This document shows, in pieces, positions 35,011-44,355 of a DNA stretch of 64,000 bases. A program made the position numbers and the translations under genes. The notes under the pieces were generated by a model that made no database searches, was not told the DNA's origin, and saw only the letters and a program-made list of their open reading frames with translations. Origin of the DNA: UBA1672 sp046542355 (GTDB taxonomy: Bacteria > Pseudomonadota > Alphaproteobacteria > Micavibrionales > Micavibrionaceae); contig JBKHBN010000004.1 in NCBI GenBank assembly GCA_046542355.1, forward strand, positions 19,295 to 83,294. The letters run 5' to 3'. The stretch's first letter is position 1; every line of letters starts with the position of its first letter.

Positions 35011-36453
35011 ATGTCTGCACGCGTACTTGTCGTTGATGATATTCTTCCAAACGTGAAATTACTGGAGGCCAAGCTGGCCAGTGAATATTATGAGGTTATC
35101 ACCGCCACGAGCGGCAAGGAAGCGCTGGAAAAAGTACAAAATGAAAACCCGGATATTGTTTTACTGGATGTTATGATGCCGGGTATGGATGGATTTGAAG
35201 TCTGCTCACGTATGAAGTCAACCCCTGAAACAGCGCATATTCCCGTTGTTATGGTCACAGCGCTCACCGATATTCAAGACAAAGTGCACGGACTGGAAGT
35301 AGGAGCTGACGACTTTCTCAGCAAACCTATAAACGATACAGCGCTTATGGCACGCGTCAGGTCGCTCGTACGTCTCAAGATGGCGCTTGATGAGTGGCGC
35401 ATACGTGAAAACGCCGCCAATCAGTTCGGTGTTGTCACCGAGAGAACAAATTTAATGGAAGAGCCGGTGGAAGGGGCGCGCATTCTTCTGGTTGAAGACC
35501 GGCAATATGATAAAGATAAAATTGTCAACGCATTAGCCGCCGACCTGAACATCGTAATCAGCGCGCCAAATGGTGTAAAAGCAATGGAAATGGTCACGGC
35601 ACAAGAGTTTGATGTGCTGATGGTCAGTCTAAATCTCAAGGATGAAGATGGTCTTAGATTGTGTTCGCATCTGCGCTCTAATGAACGCACGCGCGCACTG
35701 CCCATTATTCTGATTGCCGATGATAAAGATATGGCGCGTGTTGCCCATGGTATGGAAATCGGCGCATATGATTATATTTTGCGCCCCATTGAGAAAACGG
35801 AGCTGGTTGCCCGCATGCGCACCCAGATAAGGCGCAAACGCTTTCAGGAACGCTTGCGCTCCAGCTATGAAATAAGCCTGTCTATGGCACTGACAGACAG
35901 TTTGACAGGGCTTTATAACCGCCGTTATCTTGAAGTACACCTCGATAAGCTGATCGAAAGCAACGCACAAAGCAAGAAAGCGCTAGCGGTTCTGATCATG
36001 GATATTGACTATTTTAAAGCAGTGAATGATACACATGGCCATAATGTAGGCGATGAAGTGCTGAAAATTTTCGCAGAGCGCCTCAAGAACAACACCAGAA
36101 GCTTTGATTTGGTAGCCCGCTATGGCGGTGAGGAATTTGTAGTTATCTTGCCTGATGTATCACCTGAACGTGCTTATATGATTGCCGAGCGGCTGCGCAG
36201 GTCTATCGGTGATACGCCTGTGCGCTGCTCTATAGAAGAAGGCTCTATCAAGGTTACAACCTCTATTGGCGGTGTAGTTCTGGAAAGCGGCAAGCACAAT
36301 ATTGAAGAGGTTTTAGGCCGCGCTGATAAATGCTTGTATGAGGCCAAGAAAACAGGCCGAAACCGAACAATCTTTGAAGGCAAAGGCCTGATCACAGATG
36401 AGGACTACAAGGAAATTGAACGTGTAGTCTATATGCAGGATTTTGCTGATTAA
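35011..36453 (+). CDS. pleD: Response regulator / diguanylate cyclase PleD
   Basis: Protein of 480 residues with two receiver domains and a C-terminal GGDEF domain, the fixed PleD layout. Receiver 1 (1-125) has VVDDILPN, Asp in VLLDVMMPGMDGFE, and Lys in FLSKPI. Receiver 2 (about 152-270) has degenerate positions: the Asp site reads VLMVSLNLKDEDG, so it is probably an adaptor for dimerisation. The cyclase domain has RYGGEEFVVILPD and an RSFD inhibitory site five residues upstream. Activated by phosphorylation, it makes c-di-GMP that controls the motile-to-sessile transition. Co-transcribed with divK. Confidence 0.95.
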   Translation: MSARVLVVDDILPNVKLLEAKLASEYYEVITATSGKEALEKVQNENPDIVLLDVMMPGMDGFEVCSRMKSTPETAHIPVVMVTALTDIQDKVHGLEVGADDFLSKPINDTALMARVRSLVRLKMALDEWRIRENAANQFGVVTERTNLMEEPVEGARILLVEDRQYDKDKIVNALAADLNIVISAPNGVKAMEMVTAQEFDVLMVSLNLKDEDGLRLCSHLRSNERTRALPIILIADDKDMARVAHGMEIGAYDYILRPIEKTELVARMRTQIRRKRFQERLRSSYEISLSMALTDSLTGLYNRRYLEVHLDKLIESNAQSKKALAVLIMDIDYFKAVNDTHGHNVGDEVLKIFAERLKNNTRSFDLVARYGGEEFVVILPDVSPERAYMIAERLRRSIGDTPVRCSIEEGSIKVTTSIGGVVLESGKHNIEEVLGRADKCLYEAKKTGRNRTIFEGKGLITDEDYKEIERVVYMQDFAD

Positions 36454-36482
36454 AAATCAGAAAATCAGAGCATCCTATGTCC

Positions 36483-37337
36483 CTAATCAGGTTTAAACAC
36501 AGTTGACGGGGCGGGTGCGGCATCCATCATCATTTGTGGCGCGTCAAGCCCAAGCGTTTTAACCGCGTGCGTGCCAAGAGGCATAAAATCAAACTTTTCA
36601 GAGGCTTTCGGCATCCATTCACCAAGCGCTTTCATCGTTTGCGCGTGAGGGTGTCCTATAGCGACTACAAATCCGTCTCGCTCTGCAAGCGCCTCAACTT
36701 TTGCCAGCTGTTCCCAGACAGCATCGGGATCATGATCCAGAAACACATCCTTGCCAATATAATCAACGCCATGTTCGTGCGCCTTGTCTTTGGCAAGATC
36801 CCTGAAATCTTCGCCGGAGGCAGGAGATGGAACCGTCCGCGAATCAAGAAACAATAAACCTCTTGCCCTCATTTGTGTCATAATAGCATCCAGATCTTCA
36901 GGATCTTGCATAAGCGCACTGCCCATATGATTGTTCGCTCCGATATGTCCGTGAAGTTGATCCAGCATATGGCTCATAACAAAACCGATTTCGGTCTCAC
37001 TATAATCAGTCATAAGTGTGTGATCTTCTAATTGAATACCTCTTTCCTTCCAGTTCATTGGCTCCATAGGCATATGAACAATCACATCATGTCCCAAAGA
37101 TTTGGCCATATCCAGATCATCCTGCTGTGTGCCGTTGGGGAGAAAGGCCAGTGTAATGGGGTGAGAGCCCGCAGCGCCCAGAACTTTAGGGGCTGTGCGG
37201 GAGGTAACATCATCAATGACAATAACAATATTGGGTTTGTCTGTATCAGGCGGGGAAGCAACTTTGTTCTTCATCCAAATGTGAGGCGGTTCAGGAGTAA
37301 CCCGGGTCGCATACTGAAAGGTTTGTGTTAGATCCAT
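36483..37337 (-). CDS. Divergent polysaccharide deacetylase (YibQ/DUF610-like)
   Basis: Protein of 284 residues with the divergent polysaccharide deacetylase fold: NIVIVIDDV at the start, TLAFLPNGTQQ, VIVHMPMEP, NNHMGSAL, LLFLDSRT and a late IGHPHAQTMKAL. The conserved Asp and His residues for metal binding are kept. Most relatives carry an N-terminal membrane anchor and a long linker; here only about 35 polar residues precede the domain and no export signal is seen. The location and substrate are therefore uncertain. The stop lies 29 bases from the pleD stop (convergent). Confidence 0.85.
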   Translation of the reverse strand: MDLTQTFQYATRVTPEPPHIWMKNKVASPPDTDKPNIVIVIDDVTSRTAPKVLGAAGSHPITLAFLPNGTQQDDLDMAKSLGHDVIVHMPMEPMNWKERGIQLEDHTLMTDYSETEIGFVMSHMLDQLHGHIGANNHMGSALMQDPEDLDAIMTQMRARGLLFLDSRTVPSPASGEDFRDLAKDKAHEHGVDYIGKDVFLDHDPDAVWEQLAKVEALAERDGFVVAIGHPHAQTMKALGEWMPKASEKFDFMPLGTHAVKTLGLDAPQMMMDAAPAPSTVFKPD

Positions 37338-37438
37338 TAAAAATCTCCCCGCTATATCCCTTTATATAAAAAAAAGAATAAACACCGCACTATAATTTTA
37401 CATAAACAAACAAAACAAGTCTAGCAAATAATAAACAC

Positions 37439-37467
37439 AAAAAAGCGCCCTTAAAAACAGGACGCTT
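37439..37467 (-). terminator. Rho-independent terminator of rpmG
   Basis: On the minus strand AAGCGTCC and GGGCGCTT form an 8-bp stem (one G-U pair) with a 9-base loop, followed directly by a T-run. It begins 29 bases after the rpmG stop codon. Confidence 0.75.
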
Positions 37468-37495
37468 CCCAAAATTATATCAAAAAAAGCAGAGC

Positions 37496-37699
37496 CTAGT
37501 TTTTCTTGGAAGGAGGCATCTTTTTCTCAACGAACATAACATGCGCGCCCTTATTTCCTGTTTCGGGGTGCACAGCCCACGGATCATATTTTTTCTTTTT
37601 GATTTTATATTCCGCCCGCGTGGAACGCTTCGCATAATAGCGGTAACCTGTTCCTGCTTCGCTCTCAAGGCGTACTTTAACGTATGACGCTTTTGCCAT
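37496..37699 (-). CDS. rpmG: 50S ribosomal protein L33
   Basis: Protein of 67 residues with the L33 pattern KVRLESEAGTGYRYYAKRS followed by a Lys-rich block and KKYDPWAVHPETG. There are no zinc-binding Cys pairs, so this is the Cys-free form common in alphaproteobacteria. It carries about 10 extra residues at the C-terminus compared with the usual 55. AAGGAG precedes the ATG. It has its own promoter and terminator. It lies near rnr, as often in this class. Confidence 0.88.
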   Translation of the reverse strand: MAKASYVKVRLESEAGTGYRYYAKRSTRAEYKIKKKKYDPWAVHPETGNKGAHVMFVEKKMPPSKKN

Positions 37700-37729
37700 G
37701 ACTCATAATCTCCTTACTTCGAAGTCGGT

Positions 37730-37758
37730 TTTATGACGGTTTTAATTGCAAATGTCAA
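37730..37758 (-). promoter_or_regulatory. rpmG promoter
   Basis: On the minus strand a perfect TTGACA (complement of 37753-37758) is followed after 17 bp by CATAAA (complement of 37730-37735). The rpmG ATG lies about 30 bases downstream. The element sits just after the rnr stop codon. Confidence 0.6.
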
Positions 37759-37776
37759 GCAATTGATGCGTCTTTT

Positions 37777-40089
37777 CTAGGGTTTTTTTCGTCGGCGCTT
37801 GGCAGAGGGGGGTCTTGTACCTTTGTGTTTTCCATCGACATATGGTTTTTGCTTGCCTCGCGCTGTGCGCTTTGATTGCCGGGAAGAAGATTTTGGCTTT
37901 GCCATACCCGGAATATCCGCTCCGCGCTGCCCCGATGCCAGATCAAAGATACAAGACCCGCTTATACCATCAGCCTCTTTGATTGTAACGCGCAAAGCTG
38001 CCCCGAGACGGAAAATGTCACCACTATTGCGCCCGACTAGAGCGTGAGCCGCTTCGTCATAAATAAAGTAATCATGACCTAAGGCGCGCATGGGGATGAG
38101 GCCGTCCGCACCGTTCTCATCAAGCGTAACAAAGAGACCAAAACGGGTAACTCCATTAATCGTGCCCGTGAATTCCGCATTGATATGGCTGGAGAGATAA
38201 CTGGCGGTAAACCGGTCAACCGCAGAGCGTTCTGCCTCCATAGATATGCGCTCTGTCGCAGAGATATGTTCGGCCATTTCCTCGATTCGCGCTTTTTCCT
38301 CTGCGCACAGGCTGCCATCTCCAAGCCCATAAGCGCCAATCAAGGCGCGGTGCACCAGTAAATCGGCATAACGCCGGATCGGGGATGTAAAATGAGCATA
38401 ACGCTCCAGCGCCAGCCCAAAATGCCCGATATTATCAATCGAATATACGGCTTGACTTTGTGTGCGCAAGATCATCTGCGATATGAGATGCGAGTAGGGG
38501 AGCTTTGCAGCCTTTTCCAGCACGCTGTTCAGATTCTTTGGCTCAATATTTTGCCCCTTTGGCATGGACAAGCCAAAACTCTCGATAAAGTCGCGCGAGG
38601 CTTCAATCTTGTCATAAGCAGGCTTATCATGAATGCGGTAAACACACGGGTAATCTCCGGCTCCTTTTTGGTTCTTGTTTTTATCTTCCAGCGCACTGGC
38701 AGATGCCACATTGGCCAAAATCATAAATTCTTCAATGAGTTTATGAGCATCGAGCCGCACGCGCGGCTTGACACCGGTCATAATGCCTTTCTCGTCAATA
38801 AGAATCTGGCGCTCGGGCAAATCAAGATCAAGCGCCCCGCGCTTTTGTCGTGCTTTTTCAAGGATATGATAAGCCTCGTAAAGCGGGTCAATCACCGTGT
38901 CCATCAAATGGCTGGTTGTCTGATCTCCATGAGCGTCATGTGCGGCTTGCACCTGTTCGTAAGTCAAACGCGCATGGGATTTAATCAAAGCGCGCACAAA
39001 CTTATAGCGCTGCAAGCGTCCTTCCGCATTTATATAAAGATGCACAGCCAGCGATGCGCGCACCTCACCGGGGCGAAGAGAGCACAAATCATTCGATAAG
39101 GCCTCAGGCAGCATCGGCACAACGCGATCTGGAAAATAGGTCGAATTTCCCCGCTTGAAAGCTTCCTTATCCAGCGCAGAGCCATAGCGCACATAATGCG
39201 CGACATCGGCAATCGCTACAATCAGGTGATAACTCCCATCATCCAGCCTTTGCGCAAAGACGGCATCATCAAAGTCCCGTGCATCAGCGCCATCAATGGT
39301 CACCAGAGGAATGTTGCGTAAATCTTCACGCTTGCCAAGGGCAGTAACCTTCATGCCACGTGTTTCATCAATGACAGCCTGCGGGAAATTTTCGCTCAAA
39401 CCCGCTTCATGAAGAGCAATTAACGAAATTGTGCGCGCATCACCTTGCTTGCCTAAAACATCAATAATGCGAACCTGCTTGCGTTTTAATCCGCGCGAGG
39501 GCATAAGCTCCGCCTTGACAAGATCACCCTCGCCCGCGCCTCTCAAATCACCATTGGCCACATCAAAATCATGTTTTGCGCGTTTGTCTGTCGGCTTGAC
39601 AATAGCGCCACGCTTTTGCAGCTGCACGATTCCCAGCACATGCCCGCCTTCATAGCGCGATCCCTCGTCAATCAGGCGTATGATACGCGCTTCATAGGCA
39701 TGCTCACCTGTACGGCTAAGCCGGCATAGCGCGCGGCTTCCTTCGCGAACATTGCGGTAGTTCTTTTGATCCGGAACAATCTCGATTGCAGGAGGCGCGC
39801 CGTGTAACGACTCATCCCAATCCAGAGGAAGAGCATAAACATCACCATCATTGCTAATCTTATGCACACGCATAACGCCCACAGGCGCAAGCCCGTCCGG
39901 AGCGCTATAAGCCCCGCCGGCCTGTTTGACAATCGAGCTGTCATGAACAAGGCTCTTGAGGATTTGTTTCAAGACAATGCGATTATCCCCGCCTTTTATA
40001 CCAAAAGCGCGGGCGATCTCACGTTTCGTAAGTGGTTTTGGAGATGTCTTGATAAAATCAAAAACCGTTTCTCTCGTGATTTTATTCAT
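37777..40089 (-). CDS. rnr: Ribonuclease R
   Basis: Processive 3'-5' exoribonuclease of 770 residues that degrades structured RNA. An N-terminal winged helix (TKREIARAFGIKGGDN) precedes cold-shock domains, the RNB catalytic core (TIDGADARDFDDAVFAQRLD, with the conserved Asp cluster), and a C-terminal S1 domain (GTINGVTRFGLFVTLDENGA). The tail is basic and Arg/Lys-rich, as in other RNase R proteins. topA lies upstream on the same strand with a 447-base gap that holds a possible small plus-strand gene. Confidence 0.96.
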   Translation of the reverse strand: MNKITRETVFDFIKTSPKPLTKREIARAFGIKGGDNRIVLKQILKSLVHDSSIVKQAGGAYSAPDGLAPVGVMRVHKISNDGDVYALPLDWDESLHGAPPAIEIVPDQKNYRNVREGSRALCRLSRTGEHAYEARIIRLIDEGSRYEGGHVLGIVQLQKRGAIVKPTDKRAKHDFDVANGDLRGAGEGDLVKAELMPSRGLKRKQVRIIDVLGKQGDARTISLIALHEAGLSENFPQAVIDETRGMKVTALGKREDLRNIPLVTIDGADARDFDDAVFAQRLDDGSYHLIVAIADVAHYVRYGSALDKEAFKRGNSTYFPDRVVPMLPEALSNDLCSLRPGEVRASLAVHLYINAEGRLQRYKFVRALIKSHARLTYEQVQAAHDAHGDQTTSHLMDTVIDPLYEAYHILEKARQKRGALDLDLPERQILIDEKGIMTGVKPRVRLDAHKLIEEFMILANVASASALEDKNKNQKGAGDYPCVYRIHDKPAYDKIEASRDFIESFGLSMPKGQNIEPKNLNSVLEKAAKLPYSHLISQMILRTQSQAVYSIDNIGHFGLALERYAHFTSPIRRYADLLVHRALIGAYGLGDGSLCAEEKARIEEMAEHISATERISMEAERSAVDRFTASYLSSHINAEFTGTINGVTRFGLFVTLDENGADGLIPMRALGHDYFIYDEAAHALVGRNSGDIFRLGAALRVTIKEADGISGSCIFDLASGQRGADIPGMAKPKSSSRQSKRTARGKQKPYVDGKHKGTRPPSAKRRRKKP

Positions 40090-40139
40090 AGCGCTTCTTT
40101 AAACTGTATTGATCCGCAGGTAAAGGAAATACTTTAAAT

Positions 40140-40168
40140 TTGACATAAATAAAGGAATTTGCTATTGG
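40140..40168 (+). promoter_or_regulatory. Candidate plus-strand promoter in the rnr-topA gap
   Basis: A perfect TTGACA (40140-40145) and TATTGG (40163-40168) have 17-bp spacing. The -10 element is poor (three of six). It points into the frameshifted small ORF that begins at 40227. Confidence 0.3.
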
Positions 40169-40226
40169 GAATAAATCAATTTGGAAGTAGAGCAGGATAA
40201 TCAAAATAAGAAAAATAAGTGTAGCT

Positions 40227-40530
40227 ATGACAAACAGTAACGGATCAGAACAAGCAAAAACAGACCGTAGATTTGCACCCGTTTTTGCTATTAAAGCAGC
40301 CGTATTGTGCAACGACTGTTTTTGACGCAGCATTAAACGCGTTTGGGTCCGGTGATAGAGTATGGGCTAATAAGGGTTTTGTGCTCAGCGGGGCTTTGAC
40401 AATTGGCTCAGCAGCGGCAGGGGTGCTTGCATACAGGATATCCGGCATAAAAGGAATGCTCTGGAAAGGAGAAAACAAGAACAAAGCCTTGCAGATGGCC
40501 CTCCTTCTCCTGATTAGATCAGGCAGGTGA
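40227..40530 (+). pseudogene. Small membrane-protein gene apparently split by a +1 frameshift
   Basis: ATG at 40227 opens 32 codons ending at TGA 40323, inside a run of five T (40319-40323). Removing one T joins it to a second frame that runs to 40530, giving about 100 residues in total. The joined product reads smoothly across the junction (AAVLCNDC-FDAALNAFGSGD) and contains one hydrophobic segment (FVLSGALTIGSAAAGVLAY) followed by a basic end. The stop context UUU UGA C is like the prfB frameshift site, but no upstream Shine-Dalgarno-like element is present. A homopolymer error, a natural pseudogene or programmed shifting are all possible. The family is unknown, and the rest of the 40090-40536 gap shows nothing else. 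Confidence 0.35.
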
Positions 40531-40536
40531 TACTAC

Positions 40537-43128
40537 TTAACCCTTAGAAGCAGACTTTTTCTTGGCTGATGTTTTTTTCGAAGCCGCCGCCTTCTTCTTA
40601 CCTTTTTTTTTCTTTTTCTTGGAGGTTTTGGCCTTCGCGGTTTTTTCTTCCGCTTTTGCAGCCTTTGCAGCTTCTCGCGCAGCGCGTTTTTCCGCAGCCT
40701 CTGCGATAACCACAACAGCGCGGTTAATGCCAACACTCATCACATCATCATCTTTGGGCAAGGAAGTAAATTTTCCCTGATGTTTCAAAAACGGCCCAAA
40801 ACGCCCAATGCCGGCTTGTATCATCTCTCCGGTTTCAGGATGCGTTCCCACATCGCGCGGCAAGGATAAAAGACCCAAAGCCATCTCCAGCGTAACATCT
40901 TCAACACCGGTTCCAGCAGGAAGACCCTGACGCTTGGGCTTTGGCAATGCTTTCTTCTTGGGCTTTTTCGGAGATTTTTTCCCTTCTTCTTTTGCTTTTT
41001 TCACTTTTTGCGCATGAGCCTTTTCAGCCTCTTTATTGAGCGCCTCTACTTCAGCCACAGCTTCGGGCGCCGGATCAATCTGGACATAAGGCCCGTATGG
41101 CCCGCGCCTAAGAGAAATTGTTCGCCCGGTTCCGGGTTCTTCGCCCAGTATTTTTGGCTCATTGGCAAGCGCCGTCGCTTCGGCATCTTCATCATCAGAG
41201 ACAATTAAAGGACGTGTAAACTTACATTCCGGGTAATTTGAACACCCGACAAAAGCGCCGAACTTGCCTAGCTTCAGCCCCAAGCGGCCTTCCGGCAAAT
41301 CCTTGTTATCCGCGCAGGCTTTACAGACCCGCCCCGCATCACCATCAGGAAATAAATGGCTGGCAAGCTGTGCATCCAGATGATCGATAACATCGGTAAT
41401 AGTCAGGTTTTTTGTTTCATCAATAGCAGCCTTGAAGTCAACCCAGAATAACCGCAGCGCCTCTTTCCAGGCCACATGACCAGAGGCAATAGCATCAAGC
41501 TCTTCTTCAAGATTGGCTGTAAAATCATAATCAACATACTGGCTGAAAAATTTAGACAAAAAGGTCGTGACCAGCCGCCCGCGACTTTCCGGAATAAAGC
41601 GCCGCTTATCCATGCTGACATAATTGCGATCTCTCAAAACCTGCAAAATAGAGGCGTAAGTAGACGGGCGTCCAATACCAAGCTCTTCCATCTTTTTAAC
41701 CAAAGAGGCTTCACTATAACGCGGCGGCGGTTGCGTGAAATGCTGCTCTGGCACAGTTTTATCAAGCTTCGTAGGATCATGCGCACTCATGGGCGGCAAG
41801 CGTCGATCACTCGCGTTGGTATTCTGGCTGTTATCATCATCTTCATCCTCATGATACAGCGTTAGAAAACCATCAAACGCAATAACCGATCCGGTGGCTT
41901 TTAAAATAACATCATCCGTGCCATCAGAGATATTCACTCGCATTTGGTCGAGAACCGCGCTTTGCATTTGTGAGGCAACAGTGCGCTTCCATATGAGATC
42001 ATAAAGCTTCCACATCGGCTCATCGAGTTTACCTCTAAGCGCGGCAGGTGTACGCGTTGGATCGGTAGGGCGGATAGCCTCGTGCGCTTCTTGAGCGTTC
42101 TTGGCTTTGGACTTGTATAGGCGCGGGGCATTGGGCAAATAATTTTTGCCGTAATCTGAAGAAATAACCCTCCGGCACGCTGTCACAGCATCCTCGGAAA
42201 GGGTCGTGCCATCTGTTCTCATATAGGTAATCAAACCGCCATCTTCATCCACCCCTTCATAAAGATTCTGCGCAAGGCGCATGGTGCGCGAGGCAGAAAG
42301 CCCCAGCTTGCGCGAAGCTTCCATTTGCAAAGTGGAGGTGATGAACGGCGCGGGAGGATTTCTGCGCGTTTGTTTCTTCTCGATAGATTGAATGGATAGC
42401 GCTTTGCTTTCAATGCGTTTGGCGGCAGCCTGCGCATCTTCCTCATTACCAAGGTCAAATTTATCAAGTTTGTTACCGGCCAGATGCGTGAGGCAGGCCA
42501 TAAAGGGCGCACCATCCACAGTGCGCAACGCAGCGTCAATCGTCCAGTATTCCTGAGGGGTAAAAGCTTCAATCTCGGTTTCACGCTCACAAATCAAGCG
42601 CAGAGCAACAGATTGAACGCGCCCGGCAGAGCGAGAACCTGGCAACTTGCGCCACAAAACAGGAGAAAGGTTAAACCCAACCAGATAATCCAGAGCACGC
42701 CGCGCCAGATAAGCATCAATAAGCGGTTGATCCAGCTCCCGCGAATTATCAAAGGCCTTCTTAACAGCGCTTTTTGTGATCTCGTTAAAGGTCACGCGGT
42801 GGACATTCTTGCCCTCCAGATCCCCGTCATCCTTGAGCAGCTCATAAATATGCCAGGCAATGGCTTCACCCTCACGATCCGGGTCAGGCGCAAGATAAAT
42901 CGCATCGGCGCCTTTCAAAGCCTTTTTGATTTCATTCACATTTTTTACAGCGCGATCACCCATCTGCCATTTCATGGCAAAATTGTCATCGGGTAAAACA
43001 GACCCGTCTTTATTAACCAGATCCCTGACGTGTCCGTAGGAAGCCAGTACAGCGTAGTCAGACCCAAGATACTTGTTGATTGTTTTTGCTTTGGCTGGTG
43101 ATTCAACAATGACAAGATTTTTTCCCAA
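40537..43128 (-). CDS. topA: DNA topoisomerase I
   Basis: Type IA topoisomerase of 863 residues that relaxes negative supercoils. The TOPRIM domain begins KNLVIVESPAKAKTINKYLG and has the acidic DPDREGEAIAWH motif. The catalytic Tyr is in LITYMRTDGTTLS. A zinc ribbon (CKACADN...FVGCSNYPECKF) and further Topo C-terminal repeats (RRGPYGPYVQ, IGRFGPFLKHQ) follow. The last 60 residues are almost pure Lys/Ala, a DNA-binding tail seen in many alphaproteobacterial enzymes. It lies 23 bases downstream of dprA. Confidence 0.97.
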   Translation of the reverse strand: MGKNLVIVESPAKAKTINKYLGSDYAVLASYGHVRDLVNKDGSVLPDDNFAMKWQMGDRAVKNVNEIKKALKGADAIYLAPDPDREGEAIAWHIYELLKDDGDLEGKNVHRVTFNEITKSAVKKAFDNSRELDQPLIDAYLARRALDYLVGFNLSPVLWRKLPGSRSAGRVQSVALRLICERETEIEAFTPQEYWTIDAALRTVDGAPFMACLTHLAGNKLDKFDLGNEEDAQAAAKRIESKALSIQSIEKKQTRRNPPAPFITSTLQMEASRKLGLSASRTMRLAQNLYEGVDEDGGLITYMRTDGTTLSEDAVTACRRVISSDYGKNYLPNAPRLYKSKAKNAQEAHEAIRPTDPTRTPAALRGKLDEPMWKLYDLIWKRTVASQMQSAVLDQMRVNISDGTDDVILKATGSVIAFDGFLTLYHEDEDDDNSQNTNASDRRLPPMSAHDPTKLDKTVPEQHFTQPPPRYSEASLVKKMEELGIGRPSTYASILQVLRDRNYVSMDKRRFIPESRGRLVTTFLSKFFSQYVDYDFTANLEEELDAIASGHVAWKEALRLFWVDFKAAIDETKNLTITDVIDHLDAQLASHLFPDGDAGRVCKACADNKDLPEGRLGLKLGKFGAFVGCSNYPECKFTRPLIVSDDEDAEATALANEPKILGEEPGTGRTISLRRGPYGPYVQIDPAPEAVAEVEALNKEAEKAHAQKVKKAKEEGKKSPKKPKKKALPKPKRQGLPAGTGVEDVTLEMALGLLSLPRDVGTHPETGEMIQAGIGRFGPFLKHQGKFTSLPKDDDVMSVGINRAVVVIAEAAEKRAAREAAKAAKAEEKTAKAKTSKKKKKKGKKKAAASKKTSAKKKSASKG

Positions 43129-43151
43129 ACTAAACCTCTTTCCCGTCTTCT

Positions 43152-44342
43152 CTATTCATCATATTGTTTTAAAAGCGCTATTTTATTTCCTGCGTGACGC
43201 GCTACACGCCCTGCAAGCTCCAGTTCGATCAAGATTAACTGCAACTCGGGAATAGTCAAATGACATGCGCGCACCAATTCGTCAATATGAATCGGTGTAA
43301 AAGATAAACAGGCAAGAATATTTTCTGCCTCACTTTCACCTGTTTTTCTCTCGGATTTAGGGTGACTATTTTGCTGCTCTGGCCCTTTATTTTGTTGCGT
43401 ATCAAAGTCGAATAATGTTGGAGCCTGCCGATGCTCACGCATACCATCACCCAAAAAGTTACTCACAATTTCAAGAACATCATCCGCATCACGCACAAGG
43501 ACTGCACCTTCACGGATCAGATGGTTAGGCCCTTTTGCGCGCGGATCAAGAGGCGAACCGGGAACGGCCATGACATCGCGCCCCATCTCTCCGGCAAGTC
43601 TTGCCGTTATAAGAGAACCAGAGCGCAGACCCGCCTCTACAACGATTGTAGCGCTGGACAATCCGGCAACAATTCTATTGCGCCTTGGGAAAGCCGCTGC
43701 AAAAGGTTTTGCCCCAAAAGCACTTTCTGCGATCACAGCACCTTTTTCTGTGATCTCATCATATAATTTTTGATTTTCTTCCGGGTAAACAACATCCACG
43801 CCACCGGCCACAACGGCAACTGTTCCGCTGCCAAGAGAGCCTTCATGCGCAGCAGTATCAATACCGCGCGCCAGACCCGATACGATCACTTGTCCACGCT
43901 TACCAAGATCACTGGCAAGGTTGCGTGCAAATTTGCGTCCGTTCAATGAGGCGTTACGCGCGCCAACGATAGCAAGTGCAGGGCGGTTCAAAAAATCGGG
44001 ATTTCCTATAACGCTAAGAACTGGCGGCGCATCATCCAGACTGCTCAGGGCAAGTGAATAAGAAGGGTCTTGCGCTGTCACCAGATGCCCGCCACGTTTC
44101 TGAAGCGCTTTATACTCGGCTGCAATTTGTTTTTCACCTGGAGGCGATAAAGGTTTTTTGCGCCCCCCTTTTTTGGAAAGCTCAGGCAGAGCGTAAAGCG
44201 CCTCGCGCGCTGATCCGAAGTGCCCTAAGAGTTGGTAAAATGTAATAGGGCCGATATTCTCAGTGCGGATAAGCCTTAGCCAGTCGAGGCGCTCTTGTTC
44301 ATCTGAATTATAATCGGAATTATGCTTTACAAAGGTTTTCAA
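43152..44342 (-). CDS. dprA: DNA processing protein DprA
   Basis: Loads RecA onto incoming single-stranded DNA during natural transformation. The Rossmann core shows VSGLARGIDTAAHEGSL, AVVAGGVDVVYPEEN, and FPRRNRIVAGLSSATIVVEA. An N-terminal helix-hairpin-helix-like region (RLIRTENIGPITFYQLL) and a C-terminal winged-helix domain (PIHIDELVRACHLTIPELQL) are both present. The length of 396 residues is typical. It lies between plsY and topA, an order common in alphaproteobacteria. Its presence beside a type IV filament locus hints at competence but does not show it. Confidence 0.94.
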   Translation of the reverse strand: MKTFVKHNSDYNSDEQERLDWLRLIRTENIGPITFYQLLGHFGSAREALYALPELSKKGGRKKPLSPPGEKQIAAEYKALQKRGGHLVTAQDPSYSLALSSLDDAPPVLSVIGNPDFLNRPALAIVGARNASLNGRKFARNLASDLGKRGQVIVSGLARGIDTAAHEGSLGSGTVAVVAGGVDVVYPEENQKLYDEITEKGAVIAESAFGAKPFAAAFPRRNRIVAGLSSATIVVEAGLRSGSLITARLAGEMGRDVMAVPGSPLDPRAKGPNHLIREGAVLVRDADDVLEIVSNFLGDGMREHRQAPTLFDFDTQQNKGPEQQNSHPKSERKTGESEAENILACLSFTPIHIDELVRACHLTIPELQLILIELELAGRVARHAGNKIALLKQYDE

Positions 44343-44355
44343 ATTTCATCCTTAA

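Noticed and set aside
38392..39099. Open frame of 235 codons on the plus strand opposite rnr
   Set aside because: It lies fully inside the well-supported RNase R gene on the other strand, has no known motif and no ribosome binding site; it is a shadow of codon bias.
40245..40484. Minus-strand open frame of 79 codons in the rnr-topA gap
   Set aside because: No ribosome binding site and an unlikely composition; the plus-strand frames in the same region read better as coding.
40561..40720. Lys/Ala-rich region at the end of topA as a possible frameshift or repeat expansion
   Set aside because: Lys-rich tails are normal for alphaproteobacterial topoisomerase I, and the frame stays open to the stop.
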